Assembly (NCBI GenBank): GCA_948567375.1
Contig: OX419758.1
Span: forward strand, 46,639,473-46,703,472
Reading direction: 5' to 3'
Length of the DNA: 64,000 nucleotides
Source of the DNA: Lunularia cruciata
Lineage: Eukaryota > Streptophyta > Marchantiopsida > Lunulariales > Lunulariaceae
The notes under the pieces are model-generated. The model was not told where the DNA came from. It did no database searches and saw only the letters and a list, made by a program, of their open reading frames with translations. Made by a program: the position numbers and the translations under genes. This document shows positions 1 to 11,860 of the stretch, one piece after another. Each line of letters begins with the position of its first letter. The stretch's first letter is position 1.

Positions 1-625
1 TTCTCTAAGTGAGAGACTCATTGAAGTGGGTGTTTCAGCTGATCTGATTGGTGCTATCTCTAGACTCTATGAGAAAGTGATTGTGAAACTTTCATCTTTG
101 AGCTCTCAAGATGTCCTTAGCACAATGGGTGTGATCCAAGGCTGCTCTCTGTCTCCAACTCTGTTCGGAATCTTCATCGATGATCTAGAGAGTCTACTCA
201 TGGAAGCTGGAGCTACAGCTGTACAGGTTGGCTCTTTGATGATACATGCACTCCTTTATGCAGATGATGTAGTGCTTCTCTCCACAAATCCACAGAGTTT
301 ACAGAAGCTGTTGGATTCTCTACTTTGCTTTTGCAATCAAACAAAGATGGAGGTGAACCTTGACAAGTCCAAGGTCATTGTGGTGGGTTCTAAAGGTGTC
401 ACACCTTTCTTTTTTGATGGACAGCAATTGGAGCAGGTTTCTTCTTATAAGTACTTGGGCCTTGAGTTTTCTCATGACTATAGTTGGTCTACTTGTGTGA
501 AGATGAGAATCAATGCACGCTTTAGAGCTTTGTATTCACTCATGAACCGCAGTAGACTTGCTCACCTCACCACATGGGAGTTGAAGAAGGTGCTGTTCAG
601 ATCTCTTGTGCAGCCGGTGGTTCTC
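1..625 (+). mobile_element. LINE ORF2 fragment (reverse-transcriptase core)
   Basis: The window opens inside an element. The open frame runs from SLSERLIEVGV through RT motif B (GVIQGCSLSPTLFGIFIDDL), the catalytic YADD box and motif E (YKYLGLEFSHD) to the thumb segment ending QPVVL. At about 625 it stops abruptly and meets the 3' end of copy A in the opposite orientation. No 3' UTR or tail follows, so this piece was cut by a rearrangement or deletion. It is family 1/2-type sequence with no start codon of its own. It is a dead fragment, not an independent gene. Confidence 0.9.
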
Positions 626-3383
626 CCAAAGAGTCAAAAGGCTGGAAACACAATACAAAACACATGAAATGTGAGCCTAGGCAAGGGCCTAGGGCATCGG
701 ACCAATTTGTAACAAATTGGTCCGATGTAAAGTAACTTCTGTCATGTACTTCCCTAATGCTAAAGCTTCAACCTGTAAGAGAGTTGAGAAGTCACTGCAA
801 GTAATCTGATGTCTAACTCTAATCTGCATGTAACAAGGGCAATCAACAAACACATGATGCTCATCCTCAACTTTGCTCATAATACACAATTTGCAAAGTC
901 GCATGGAGTGCTCTATCTGCTGCCAACGTCCTTGTTCTACTTCTAATCTATGAGAACTAGTTCTATATTGAGCGATAACATGTCTCAATGAAGTAGAAAT
1001 CCTAGCCAAGAGATAATCTTGCTCACAATACACCAACATAGGATTAACAAACTGCTGATAGAACACCATCTTGGTACCGGGTTGCTGCCATAAGCGAAGT
1101 AAGAACTGCTCCTTGATCACCTCTCGAAGTGCAATAGGCTCCAATCTCCAGTGTCGCTCAGAAACATTCCACCTTGTGGCCCATGCAATCAGATCTGTAT
1201 ACCAACCAATAGATAGAGTGGCACAAAAAGCTTGGTAGGGAAGTCTCTCATGCTCCATGGACCTCACCTTAGTGGCATATGTGAGAGCCAAGAACAAAGC
1301 TTCAGCCTCAAGCGGTAAAAACCCTGTTTCAGCAAGCAACAATACATAAGGAGTTTGAGTCCTCACTCCAAGTTCATCACACAAAAACAATTTCTGAACT
1401 TTCTCCACCTTTTGCCACCATGTCTTCTTAGTACCTGGATCCCAAATCTGAGCACCATAGAGAACCACTGGCTGCACAAGAGATCTGAACAACACCTTCT
1501 TCAACTCCCATGTGGTAAGGTGAGCAAGTCTAGAGCGGTTCATGAGTGAATACAAAGCTCTAAAGCCTGCATTGATTCTCATCTTCACACAAGTGGACCA
1601 ACTATAGTCATGAGAAAACTCAAGACCCAAGTACTTGTAAGAAGAAACCTGCTCCAATTGCTGTCCATCAAAAAAGAAAGGTGTGACACCTTTAGAACCC
1701 ACCACAATCACCTTGGACTTGTCAAGGTTCACCTCCATCTTTGTTTGATTGCAAAACAAGAGAAGAGAATCCAACAACTTCTGTAAACTTTGTGGATTGG
1801 TAGAGAGGAGCACTACATCATCCGCATATAGTAGTGCATGTATCATCAAGGAGCCAACCTGTACACCTGTAGCTCCAGCTTCCATCAGCACCCTCTCTAG
1901 ATCATCGATGAAGATTCCAAACAATGTTGGAGATAGAGAGCAACCTTGGATCACACCCATTGTGCTAAGGATATCTTGAGAGCTCAAAGATGAAAGTTTC
2001 ACAACCACCTTCTCATAGAGTCTAGAGATAGCACCAATCAGATCAGCTGAAACACCAACTTGAGTGAGTCTCTCACTTAGAGATTTCCTAAGCACCTTAT
2101 CAAAGGCCTTCCTAAAATCAATAAATGCAACATAGAGAGCTCTCCCAACACCTTTAGATTTCCACCACAAAACATGGAGTACCAGTAGATGATCCAAAGT
2201 ACTAAAGCCTGATCTGAAACCTGCTTGGCACTTAGCTCAAATTTTGTGCTTTTCAGCCCAAGTACTCAACCTAGACTCCAAAATTCGACCGTACAACTTG
2301 GCAAAGATACTACCCACTAGAATGGTACGGTAATTGGTGACAATATCTCTCTGAACAGACTTGTGAATAGGAACTACCTTCTTGATGCACCATCTATCAG
2401 GAAAGCCACACCTGATGGCCTCATTCAAGAGAGAAGTGAGTACTGAAATCAGATGGCTACCACCCCACTTAAGTAGTTCAACACATAGTCCATCAAGGTC
2501 TTCGGCCTTACCATTGGCCAACTTCTTCAATTGGTACTGGACATCAGCTTCAGAGATGGTGAGAGCAGATCCAAGGCAAGGTGCCATGCTTGGAGCATCT
2601 GGGTAAAAGTACAGATCCTTCACATATTCACAAAGCTCATTCACGTCCAGCGATGGAGATGGAGATCTGATGGTTACCTTCTGCCAAAAAGCCTTGGGAT
2701 TGCTCCTCAATTCAACGCTCAACTCAACCCCCTTGAGTCTCAAGAACGCTCGCTTCTTGCACTTCACCAACTTTCTATAAGAGACAAAAGCTTGATTTTC
2801 TGCAATCTGATCAAGAGACCTATCCATAGCTTTGATCCTTGCCATTTTACAGTCAGCATCAAACCACCTATTGCAAGGGAGACCAAGTCTCTTCCTGTGA
2901 GAACCTCGTGGAAATAGAGTTGTTGATGTAGATTAAAGAAGTTCAACCAACTGATCACTGCGTTGTTGAAAATCAGAACTCCACTCCATAGAGCTCAATT
3001 TCTCATGGATAGCTTGTTGATACAAATCTCGCTTGTGAAAATCAAGACGGAGTTTCCCTCTAAAGGCATAGTCAATAGGTAATATGGTTCTATTGAGGCA
3101 AGAAAGAAGGATGACACAAGATAAAGGTGCATGGTCAGATTCAGGTTGAGGATCTAAAACAACAAAATCTGAGACAATGTGTATATCACTTGGTGAGGTG
3201 AGCATATAATCTACAGTGCTGGATCCATCAGAAGCAAAGCATGTGCTCTTACAAGTTTCTGGAAATTGAGAAAGGCCATTCAAGATCTTCAAGCTACAAT
3301 TGGTACCAAAGCTCAAAAAGTGCTCACTCATGGAGTTGGATATGAGATCTTTGGAAGAGCGGGACCAAGCACTAGAATGATCT

Positions 3384-4255
3384 GCTCAGATTGCTCAGAT
3401 TTGGGGTCCAGGTACTAAGAAGACATGGTGGCAAAAGGTGGAGAAAGTTCAGAAATTGTTTTTGTGTGATGAACTTGGGGTGAGGACTCAAACTCCTTAT
3501 GTATTCCTGCTTGCTGAAACAGGATTTTTACCTCTTGAGGCTGAAGCTTTGTTTTTAGCTATCACATATGCCACTAAGGTGAGGTCCATGGAGCATGAGA
3601 GACTTCCCTACCAAGCTTTTTGTGCCACTCTATCTGTCGGTTGGTATACAGATCTGATTGCATGGGCCACAAAGTGGAATGTTTCTGAGCGACATTGGAG
3701 ATTGGAGCCTATTGCACTTCGAGAGGTGATCAAGGAGCAGTTTTTACTTCGCTTATGGCAGCAACCCGGTACCAAGATGGTGTTCTATCAGCAGTTTGTA
3801 AATCCTATGTTGGTGTATTGTGAGCAAGATTATCTCTTGGCTAGGATTTCTACTTCATTGAGACATGTTATCGCTCAATATAGAACTAGTTCTCATAGAC
3901 TAGAAGTAGAACAAGGACGTTGGCAGCAGATAGAGCACTCCATGCGACTTTGCAAATTGTGTATTATGAGCAAAGTTGAGGATGAGCATCATGTGTTTGT
4001 TGATTGCCCTTGTTACATGCAGATTAGAGTAAGACATCAGATTACTTGCAGTGACTTCTCAACTCTCTTACAGGTTGAAGCTTTAGCATTAGGGAAGTAC
4101 ATGACAGAAGTTACTTTACATCGGACCAATTTGTTACAAATTGGTCCGATGCCCTAGGCCCTTGCCTAGGCTCACATTTCATGTGTTTTGTATTGTGTTT
4201 CCAGCCTTTTGACTCTTTGGGTCTTTCGGGCTTTATATTTCATTGTTCATTGTTC
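3384..4255 (+). mobile_element. 5'-truncated LINE nested in copy A
   Basis: This 5'-truncated copy begins in the ORF2 thumb (QIWGPGTKKTWWQ). It carries the rest of ORF2 open to the natural stop (4157), the 3' hairpins, the 3' UTR and two to three TTCATTG tail units. Target sequence ATCT is present on both sides (3380-3383 and 4256-4259). Joining the flanks restores the endonuclease frame of copy A, so this insertion is younger than A. The first bases repeat GCTCAGATT, a small duplication at the 5' junction. Its ORF cannot be translated as a functional enzyme. Confidence 0.9.
4105..4167 (+). promoter_or_regulatory. LINE 3' hairpins (representative copy)
   Basis: The palindrome CATCGGACCAATTTGT-T-ACAAATTGGTCCGATG (about 4119-4151) covers the last ORF2 codons (HRTNLLQIGPM). 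It is followed at once by CCTAGGC-CCTT-GCCTAGG, which includes the stop codon TAG. Copies with IGQMP keep most of the RNA pairing through G-U pairs, with one mismatch. It probably serves as the recognition structure for the element's own reverse transcriptase; this is inferred from stringent-type LINEs. Confidence 0.8.
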
Positions 4256-4798
4256 ATCTATCAAGCTATGGAAAGGGTCATTCTCAAGGTCACTAAACTC
4301 AGGAATCTGAGAGGTTTGGATCCTAGCATTGAAATCACCAAGGATAAATACTGCACCTTTACTTTGAAATTCCAACACATCCTTTGTCAAGGAGTGGAAA
4401 GGCTGCATGGTGTTGAGAGATCCGCTTGAATAGATTGGTGATGTCAATGGGGCAAAGTAACAAACAGCAAGGAAGCAAGGTGTAGCAACTCCTCCAATCC
4501 TCAGCCATTGGTATTGTCCACTTGAGTCTTGACCTATCAAAGAGACTGATTTTTCAAAACCAAATCTGACGTAAGTAGCAATACCTCCAAAGCCCCTTCC
4601 TCTGTGCTGCCTCCGATTGTTCCAAGTTGAACCAACAAGAATGAAACCTTCAATGTCTTGAATGGTGTTTCCTTCATGTTCCCATGTCTCCACAAGATTG
4701 ATCAGATCAGCATCATCCCACACAGGTTTAGCACTTGAGTACTTGGTATGTGTGAGACCATGAACATTCCAAAACAACACTCTAAGGGTCTGGAATTG

Positions 4799-5638
4799 CT
4801 ATGCGGTAGTTGACAACTTCCTTTGGGTGATCACAGCTCTATTGTCTCTCAAGAATGCAACAAAACCTGCTTGTTGAGCCTCCTTCACTTTTGCTAATTC
4901 TCCCTTCTTTGCTTGCCATTGGAGAGGTGTGAGATCAGGGTCCAACCAAATACGCCGCCCCTTCAATATAGCCTTGTTATCCATCACTGCATTCCTCCGA
5001 GTTTCTGAGCCAAACCTCACCAAAATGCTTCTTGGTTGTGCACCTTGTTGTCCCAATCTATATGCTTGCAAAATCTGAGGATCATGGACTCTCAAAGAAT
5101 CAGCAATAAACTCACACACTATGGCCTTGGTGTCTTCCTTCTCAGTCTCTGGCAAACCTGAAATTCTCAAGTTCTTCATCCTGACCAATTGGTTCTCCTT
5201 CTCAACCTCATGCTCTTGCAAGCAAGAGATTTGAGCCACCTTAGTAGCTTCAGCATAAGACTTCATCTTCACTTCTAGTGTGTCCACAATCTGTTGGAGA
5301 CCTCCGCCTTGTGTAGCAATATCGTTGGCTTGTGCTCCCAAGGAAGCAACTTTCTCGGTAGCATCAACTATCCCCTTGGTTGATGTTAACAAAGAAATAG
5401 AACTCTTCTTGAGGTCTTGAATCTCTTGGTTGACTAGGTTCAAAGACTCTTTGACACTACTGATCTCAACCTTTACAAATTCCATATCAGTCATGAGAGT
5501 ACTCATGCACTGGGACATAGGTGCCATGAAGCTTCTAAGGTCCTTGTGGAAATCATTTGCTTTCCTATACATTTCAGCTAATTGTTGTTGCTTCATGGCT
5601 ATATCAGCAATGTCTTTCACCATCTTGGAATCCTCCAT
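4799..5638 (-). CDS. LINE ORF1 protein of copy A (coiled coil, RRM, CTD)
   Basis: An intact frame of 279 residues from an ATG in good context (A at -3, G at +4). By analogy with L1 ORF1p it would be an RNA-binding, trimer-forming nucleocapsid protein of the retrotransposon particle. A heptad-like helix runs over about residues 50-150 (KVEISSVKESLNLVNQEIQD). An RRM-like domain starts at about 156 with NLRISGLPE and includes AYRLG and PRSILVRF (about 192-209). A C-terminal domain (about 233-275) holds LDPDLTPLQW and FLRDNRAVI. There is no CCHC zinc knuckle, unlike many plant LINE ORF1s. The frame ends in TAG and continues in the same phase into ORF2. Confidence 0.88.
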   Translation of the reverse strand: MEDSKMVKDIADIAMKQQQLAEMYRKANDFHKDLRSFMAPMSQCMSTLMTDMEFVKVEISSVKESLNLVNQEIQDLKKSSISLLTSTKGIVDATEKVASLGAQANDIATQGGGLQQIVDTLEVKMKSYAEATKVAQISCLQEHEVEKENQLVRMKNLRISGLPETEKEDTKAIVCEFIADSLRVHDPQILQAYRLGQQGAQPRSILVRFGSETRRNAVMDNKAILKGRRIWLDPDLTPLQWQAKKGELAKVKEAQQAGFVAFLRDNRAVITQRKLSTTA

Positions 5639-5650
5639 TGTGACAATCAC

Positions 5651-7143
5651 TTATCACTCACAGTCAATCTGGAAGTTTTACTTCCAACACCAAAAATTTA
5701 GGATTTTCAAGTAGGTAGCACTATTGTTTTACAATTGTAAGCACTACTAGGCTGGTGTTGAAGTAAAGACCTTGAAAAGCTGATTCTAATGAGATAAGAA
5801 TCATCTCATTTGAATATGTGAGTGCAAAGATACTCTCTTTCAAATTGGCAGTGCACAGAGATACCAAAGGCTGCGAAAATTTGAGGTACTTAGAGCTTCT
5901 AATCTGTGACCTAACCTGTAGTAATCAATTTTCAGTCTCAAGGTCTGAGGGAGCTGATTCTTAATACACAAAGATCACTTCATTTGGATCATTGAGTACA
6001 AAGATACAATAGCTTGAATTTGCACTTCACAATGTTATGATGTCCAAAGAGTCACAGATTTCAAACTGTCACAACTTCCTTATCTGACCTTCAATGTCTA
6101 CAAATCAGACCTCAATAGAAACCTTGCACAATGCTCGTTCTATTGCCACAAAAACCACTTGATTTGGACCTATATATATATATAGAAATCCTCCTTCACA
6201 TGTGCAGATTCTAACACCAAGTAGTTGCAAGTGCTACAGTGAAACAAATGGTCATATCATCTGCGTTGGATATCCAAATCTTTCAAGTATGGACTCAATA
6301 GAAAGCTTATGACCATGTGGTTCTTATGATACAAGAATCACCTGAATTGGATCTATGACTGAGGATAACTTGCACTGCAAAGTTGGTACTCCAAACACCA
6401 AGATGCACGAGATGTGACAGAATGAAAATTACCACCACTGCTTGCTCAGACCTCCATGTGCTGCGAGCTTGGCCTTGTAACAGAGCTTGTAACTCACAGA
6501 TTCTGATGCAGTAATTTTCACTGGATTTGCACTTGTGACCATAGAGCAATAGCCTTCCCAATTCTCGCACAATAACAAGGACTACTCAAAATTGTCTCAA
6601 AATTGAAAAATTCAGATCTCCCTGAGTATTGATCCAAACTGGACAAGCTTTACCTTGAAGGAAAGCTCTCAGTATAGAGGTTCCAATGAAACTCCAATCA
6701 CTCCATTTGCCCAAGTGTTGGCAGAGATACAGTCAATCGAATTTATAGTCCAAACCCTAAAATCTACCAAAGATGACAGAATTCGAATCCTTGTAACTCT
6801 CTGCCCAGATCTTGGTTTTTAGCATGCTTGCTATCAATCGAAAGAGCTCTTCAAGGCGCATCCATTGACACAGAAATCACTCCATTTGGACTCCTGATTA
6901 TCAAGAAACGATCTCTTAAGTATTGAACCTCTGTCAGAAAATTCAAGCACTCATAACTTTCGCCACAAAGCTCAAAATGGTGCAATCTTGGTGTCCATAG
7001 AAAGCTCTTGGCAAGGCGATCCAAACAAGACCAAAATAAAAAGATTTGGATGAGCAAGTGCTGAGATATGACTATCTGAATTTTCGGGAAAATCTCCTCT
7101 CTCAAACTTTCGAAAATCTCACTTCTCACTTCTCACTTCTCAA
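5651..7143 (-). repeat. Monomeric 5' UTR of copy A (~180-bp units)
   Basis: This stretch is about 1.5 kb upstream of ORF1. It contains repeated degenerate blocks of the form TCCAAATGGAGTGATTTTTG, then roughly TGTCATTAGAA, then AAGAGCTTTCTATTGA, in element orientation and about every 180 bp. It matches the 5' UTR of copy B almost base for base. The likely role is promoter or leader, as for monomers in mouse L1; that role is inferred. No protein is supported here. Confidence 0.8.
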
Positions 7144-7263
7144 TCACTTTCTCATAGAGTCTAGAGATAGCACCAATCAGATCAGCTGAAACACCCACTT
7201 CAATGAGTCTCTCACTTAGAGATTTCCTCAACACCTTATCAAAGGCCTTCCTGAAGTCAATAA

Positions 7264-7708
7264 TTATTGTGAGCAAGATTATCTCTTGGCTAGGATTTCT
7301 ACTTCATTGAGACATGTTATCGCTCAATATAGAACTAGTTCTCATAGACTAGAAGTAGAACAAGGACGTTGGCAGTAGATAGAGCACTCCATGCGACTTT
7401 GCAAATTGTGTATTATAAGCAAAGTTGAGGATGAGCATCATGTGTTTGTTGATTGCCCTTGTTACATGCAGATTAGAGTTAAACATCAGATTACTTGTAG
7501 TGACTTCTCAACTCTCTTACAGGTTGAAGCTTTAGCATTAGGGAAGTACATGAAAGAAGTTACTTTACATCGGACCAATTTGTTACAGATTGGTCCGATG
7601 CCCTAGGCCCTTGCCTAGGGTCACATTTCATATGTTTTGTATTGTGTTTCCAGCCTTTTGACTCTTTGGGTCTTTCGGGCTTTATATTTCATTGTTTCAT
7701 TGTTTCAT
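7264..7708 (+). mobile_element. Short 5'-truncated LINE inserted in copy D
   Basis: It starts within the ORF2 C-terminal region (YCEQDYLLARIST) and runs through the zinc knuckle, stop codon, hairpins, 3' UTR and (TTTCATTG)n tail. A TAG interrupts the frame at 7376-7378. The bases ATAA occur at both edges, and removing the insert restores D (FIDFRKAF). The element is about 445 bp and non-functional. Confidence 0.88.
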
Positions 7709-8940
7709 AAAGGCAAAATAGAGAGCTCTCCCAGGACCCTTGGATTTCCACCACAAAACATGAAGTACCAATAGGTGGTCCAAAGTACTAAAGCCTGATC
7801 TGAAACCAGCTTGGCACTTAGCTCAAATTTTGTGCTTTTCGGCCCAAGTGCTCAACCTTGACTCCAAAATTTGCCCATACAACTTGGCAAAGATACAACC
7901 AACAAGTATGGTACGGTAATTGGTGACAATACCTCTCTGGCCAGACTTGTGAAGAGGAATTACATTCTTGAAGCACCATCTATCCGGAAAGCCACACTTG
8001 ATTGCCTCATTCAAATGAGAAGTGAGTACTGAAATCAGATGGCTACCGCCCTACTTCAGAAGTTCAACACATAGTCCATCAAGGTCTTCAGCCTTACCAT
8101 TGGCCAACTTCTTCAATTGGTACTTGACATCAGCTTCAGAGATAGTGAGAGCAGATCCAAGGCAAGGTGCCATGCTTGGAGCATTTGGGAAAAAGTACAA
8201 ATCCTTCACATAGTCACAAAGCTCATTCAGGTCCAGCAATGGAGATGGAGATCTGATGGTTACCTTCTTCCAGAAAGCCTTGGGATTGCTCCTCAATTCA
8301 GTGCTCAACTCAACTCCTTTGAGTCTCAGAAATGCACGCTTTTTACACTTCACCAACTTTCTATATGAAACAAAGGCTTGATTTTGTGCAATCTGATCAA
8401 GAGACCTATCCAAAGCTTTGATCCTTGCCATTTTGCAATCAACATCATACCACCTATTGCAAGGGAGACCAAGCCTCTTCCTGTGGGAGCCTCTTGGAAA
8501 CAAAGAAGTAGATGTAGATTGAAGAAGTTCAACCAATTGATCACTACGTTGTTGAAAATCAGAACTCCACTCCATAGAACTCAATTTCTCTTGGAGAGCT
8601 TGTTGGTACAAGTCTCTCTTGTGAAAATCTAGACAAAGTTTGCCTCAAAGCATGGTCAATAGGTAATGTGGTTTTATTGAGGCAAGGAGAAGGATGGTAC
8701 AAGATAGAGGTGCATGGTCTGATTCTGGTTGAGGATCTAAAATAGCAAAATCTGAGACAAGATGGATATCATTAGCTGAAGTGATTTTATAATCTATGGT
8801 GCTTGATCCACCTGAGACAAAGCATGTGCTTTTACAAGTTTCTGGAAATTGAGAAAGGCCATTCAAGTTCTTCAAGCTACAATTGGCACCAAAGCTCAAA
8901 AAGTACTCACTCATGGAATTGGACATATGATCTTTGGAAG

Positions 8941-11860
8941 AAACAATGAAACAATGAAATAAAAAGCCCGAAAGACCCAAAGAGTCAAAAGGCTGGAAAC
9001 ACAATACAAAACACATGAAATGTGAGCCTAGGCAAGGGCCTAGGGCATCGGACCAATTTGTAACAAATTGGTCCGATGTAAAGTAACTTCTGTCATGTAC
9101 TTCCCTAATGCTAAAGCTTCAACCTGTAAGAGAGTTGAGAAGTCACTGCAAGTAATCTGATGTCTAACTCTAATCTGCATGTAACAAGGGCAATCAACAA
9201 ACACATGATGCTCATCCTCAACTTTGCTCATAATACACAATTTGCAAAGTCGCATGGAGTGCTCTATCTACTGCCAACGTCCTTGTTCTACTTCTAATCT
9301 ATGAGAACTAGTTCTATATTGAGCGATAACATGTCTCAATGAAGTAGAAATCCTAGCCAAGAGATAATCTTGCTCACAATACACCAACATAGGATTTACA
9401 AACTGCTGATAGAACACAATCTTGGTACCGGGTTGCTGCCATAAGCGAACTAAAAACTGCTCCTTGATCACCTCTCGAAGTGCAATAGGCTCCAATCTCC
9501 AATGTCGCTCAGAAACATTCCACCTTGTGGCCCATGCAATCAGATCTGTATACCAACCGACAGATAGAGTGGCACAAAAAGCTTGGTAGGGAAGTCTCTC
9601 ATGCTCCATGGACCTCACCTTAGTGGCATATGTGATAGCTAAAAACAAAGCTTCAGCCTCAAGAGATAAAAATCCTGTTTCAGCAAGCAGGAATACATAA
9701 GGAGTTTGAGTCCTCACCCCAAGTTCATCACACAAAAACAATTTCTGAACTTTCTCCACCTTTTGCCACCATGTCTTCTTAGTACCTGGACCCCAAATCT
9801 GAGCACCATAGAGAACCACCGGCTGCACAAGAGATCTGAACAACATCTTCTTCAACTCCCATGTGGTGAGGTGAGCAAGTCTACTGCGGTTCATGAGTGA
9901 ATACAAAGCTCTAAAGCCTGCATTGATTCTCATCTTCACACAAGTAGACCAACTATAGTCATGAGAAAACTCAAGGCCCAAGTACTTATAAGAAGAAACT
10001 TGCTCCAATTGCTGTCCATCAAAAAAGAAAGGTGTGACACCTTTAGAACCCACCACAATCACCTTGGACTTGTCAAGGTTCACCTCCATCTTTGTTTGAT
10101 TGCAAAAGCAGAGTAGAGAATCCAACAGCTTTTGTAAACTTTGTGGATTTGTGGAGAGAAGCACTACATCATCTGCATAAAGGAGTGCATGTATCATCAA
10201 AGAGCCAACCTGTACAGCTGTAGCTCCAGCTTCCATGAGTAGACTCTCTAGATCATCGATGAAGATTCCGAACAGAGTTGGAGACAGAGAGCAGCCTTGG
10301 ATCACACCCATTGTGCTAAGGACATCTTGAGAGCTCAAAGATGAAAGTTTCACAATCACTTTCTCATAGAGTCTAGAGATAGCACCAATCAGATCAGCTG
10401 AAACACCCACTTCAATGAGTCTCTCACTTAGAGATTTCCTGAGCACCTTATCAAAGGCCTTCCTGAAATCAATAAAGGCAACATAGAGAGCTCTCCCAAC
10501 CCCCTTGGATTTGCACCACAAAACATGAAGTACCAATAGGTGGTCCAAAGTACTAAAGCCTAATCTGAAACCAGCTTGGCACTTAGCTCGAATTTTGTGC
10601 TTTTCAGCCCAAGTGCTCAACCTTGACTCCAAAATTCGACCATACAACTTGGCAAAGACACTACCAACAAGTATGGTATGGTAATTGGTGACAACATCTC
10701 TTTGGCCAGACTTGTGAATAGGAACTACCTTCTTGAAGCACCATCTATCCGGAAAGCCACACTTGATTGCCTCATTCAAATGAGAAGTGAGTATTGAAAT
10801 CAGTTGGCTACCGCCCCACTTCAGAAGTTCAACACATAGTCCATCAAGGTCTTCAGCCTTACCATTGGCCAACTTCTTCAATTGGTACTTGACATCAGCT
10901 TCAGAGATGGTGAGAGCAGATCCAAGGCAAGGTGCCATGCTTGGAGCATTTGGGAAAAAGTACAAATCCTTCACATAGTCACAAAGCTCATTCAGGTCCA
11001 GCGATGGAGATGGAGATCTGATGGTTACTTTCTTCCAGAAAGCCTTGGGATTGCTCCTCAATTCAGTGCTCAACTCAACTCCTTTGAGTCTTAGAAATGC
11101 CCGCTTTTTGCACTTCACCAACTTTCTGTATAAAACAAAAGCTTGATTTTGTGCAATCTGATCAAGAGATCTATCCATAGCTTTGATCCTTGCCATTTTG
11201 CAATCAGCATCATACCATCTATTGCAAGGGAGACCAAGTCTCTTCCTGTGGGAGCCTCTTGGAAACAAAGAAGTTGATGTAGATTGAAGAAGTTCAATCA
11301 ATTGATCACTACGTTGTTGAAAATCAGAACTCCACTCCATAGAACTCAATTTCTCTTGGATAGCTTGTTGGTACAAGTCTCTCTTGTGAAAATCTAGACG
11401 AAGTTTGCCTCTAAAAGCATGGTCTATAGGTAATGTGGTTCTATTGAGGCAAGGAAAAAGGATGGTACAGGATAGAGGTGCATGGTCTGATTCTGGTTGA
11501 GGATCTAAAACAGCAAAATCTGAGACAAGATGGATATCATTAGCTGAAGTGAGCATATAATCTATGGTGCTTGATCCACCTGAGGCAAAGCATGTGCTTT
11601 TACAAGTTTCTGGAAATTGAGAAAGGCCATTCAAGATCTTCAAGCTACAATTGGCACCAAAGCTCAAAAAGTGCTCACTCATGGAATTGGACATAGGATC
11701 TTTGGAAGAGCGTGACCAAGCACTGGAATGGTCTATCAAGCTGTGGAAAGGATCATTCTCAAGGTCGCTCAAGTCAGGGATCTGAGAAGCTTGGATCCTA
11801 GCATTGAAATCACCAAGAACAAGGACTGCACCTTTACTTTGAAACTCTAACACATCCTTT
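8941..11860 (-). mobile_element. LINE copy F, 5'-truncated, nested in copy D
   Basis: It begins with the minus-strand tail (TTTCATTG units) at 8941 and extends through the 3' UTR, the hairpins and ORF2 up to the endonuclease residues KDVLEFQSKGA, where it is 5'-truncated. ORF2 is open for about 870 codons apart from a TAG for Gln at 9268-9270. A target duplication of 6-9 bp, (TTT)GGAAGA, flanks it at 8932-8941 and 11858-11866. It keeps intact Trp and Arg codons at the two positions that are mutated in D. Confidence 0.9.

Larger units (their letters stand above)
689..4798 (-). pseudogene. LINE ORF2 of copy A, interrupted
   Basis: It encodes an AP-type endonuclease (LFWNVHGL, LVETWEHEG, LGDFNARIQ, VDYMLTS, SDHAPLSC), then the RT domain (IDFRKAFDKV, GVIQGCSLSP, YADDVVLLS) and a CX2C...HX4C knuckle near the C-terminus. 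It starts directly after the ORF1 UAG, in frame with ORF1, and has no ATG ahead of the endonuclease active-site residues. Two nonsense codons (2933-2935 and 2237-2239) and the opposite-strand insertion at 3384-4255 inactivate it. It ends with the codons for IGPMP and TAG inside the 3' hairpins. Confidence 0.88.
626..7143 (-). mobile_element. LINE copy A, near full length, split by a nested insertion
   Basis: Read on the minus strand: a monomeric 5' UTR (7143-5639), intact ORF1 (5638-4799), ORF2 (4798-4256 and 3379-689) and a 3' UTR (to 626). A plus-strand truncated LINE (3384-4255) interrupts ORF2. Removing it leaves about 5.6 kb. ORF2 also carries nonsense codons at 2933-2935 (Gln to TAA) and 2237-2239 (CGA to TGA). 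The last bases of the 3' UTR and the TTCATTG tail are missing, because sequence from another fragment starts at 625. The 5' end carries a short GAAGTGA-type tandem repeat. The 5' UTR and ORF1 are very close to copy B, so the two are recent relatives. Confidence 0.9.

Noticed and set aside
5638-5650. Upstream GTG as ORF1 start (MIVTMEDSK)
   Set aside because: The ATG four codons later has better context and is the position kept in copies B and C and in family 2.
6307-6570. Frames of 60-95 codons inside the LINE 5' UTRs and antisense to ORF2
   Set aside because: They are not conserved between subfamilies and are shadows of repeats or of ORF2; many lack an ATG.
7144-7708. Twin-priming (5' inversion) structure
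   Set aside because: The minus-strand piece 7144-7263 continues after 7708 as copy D, so the plus-strand part is a simple insertion with ATAA at both sides.
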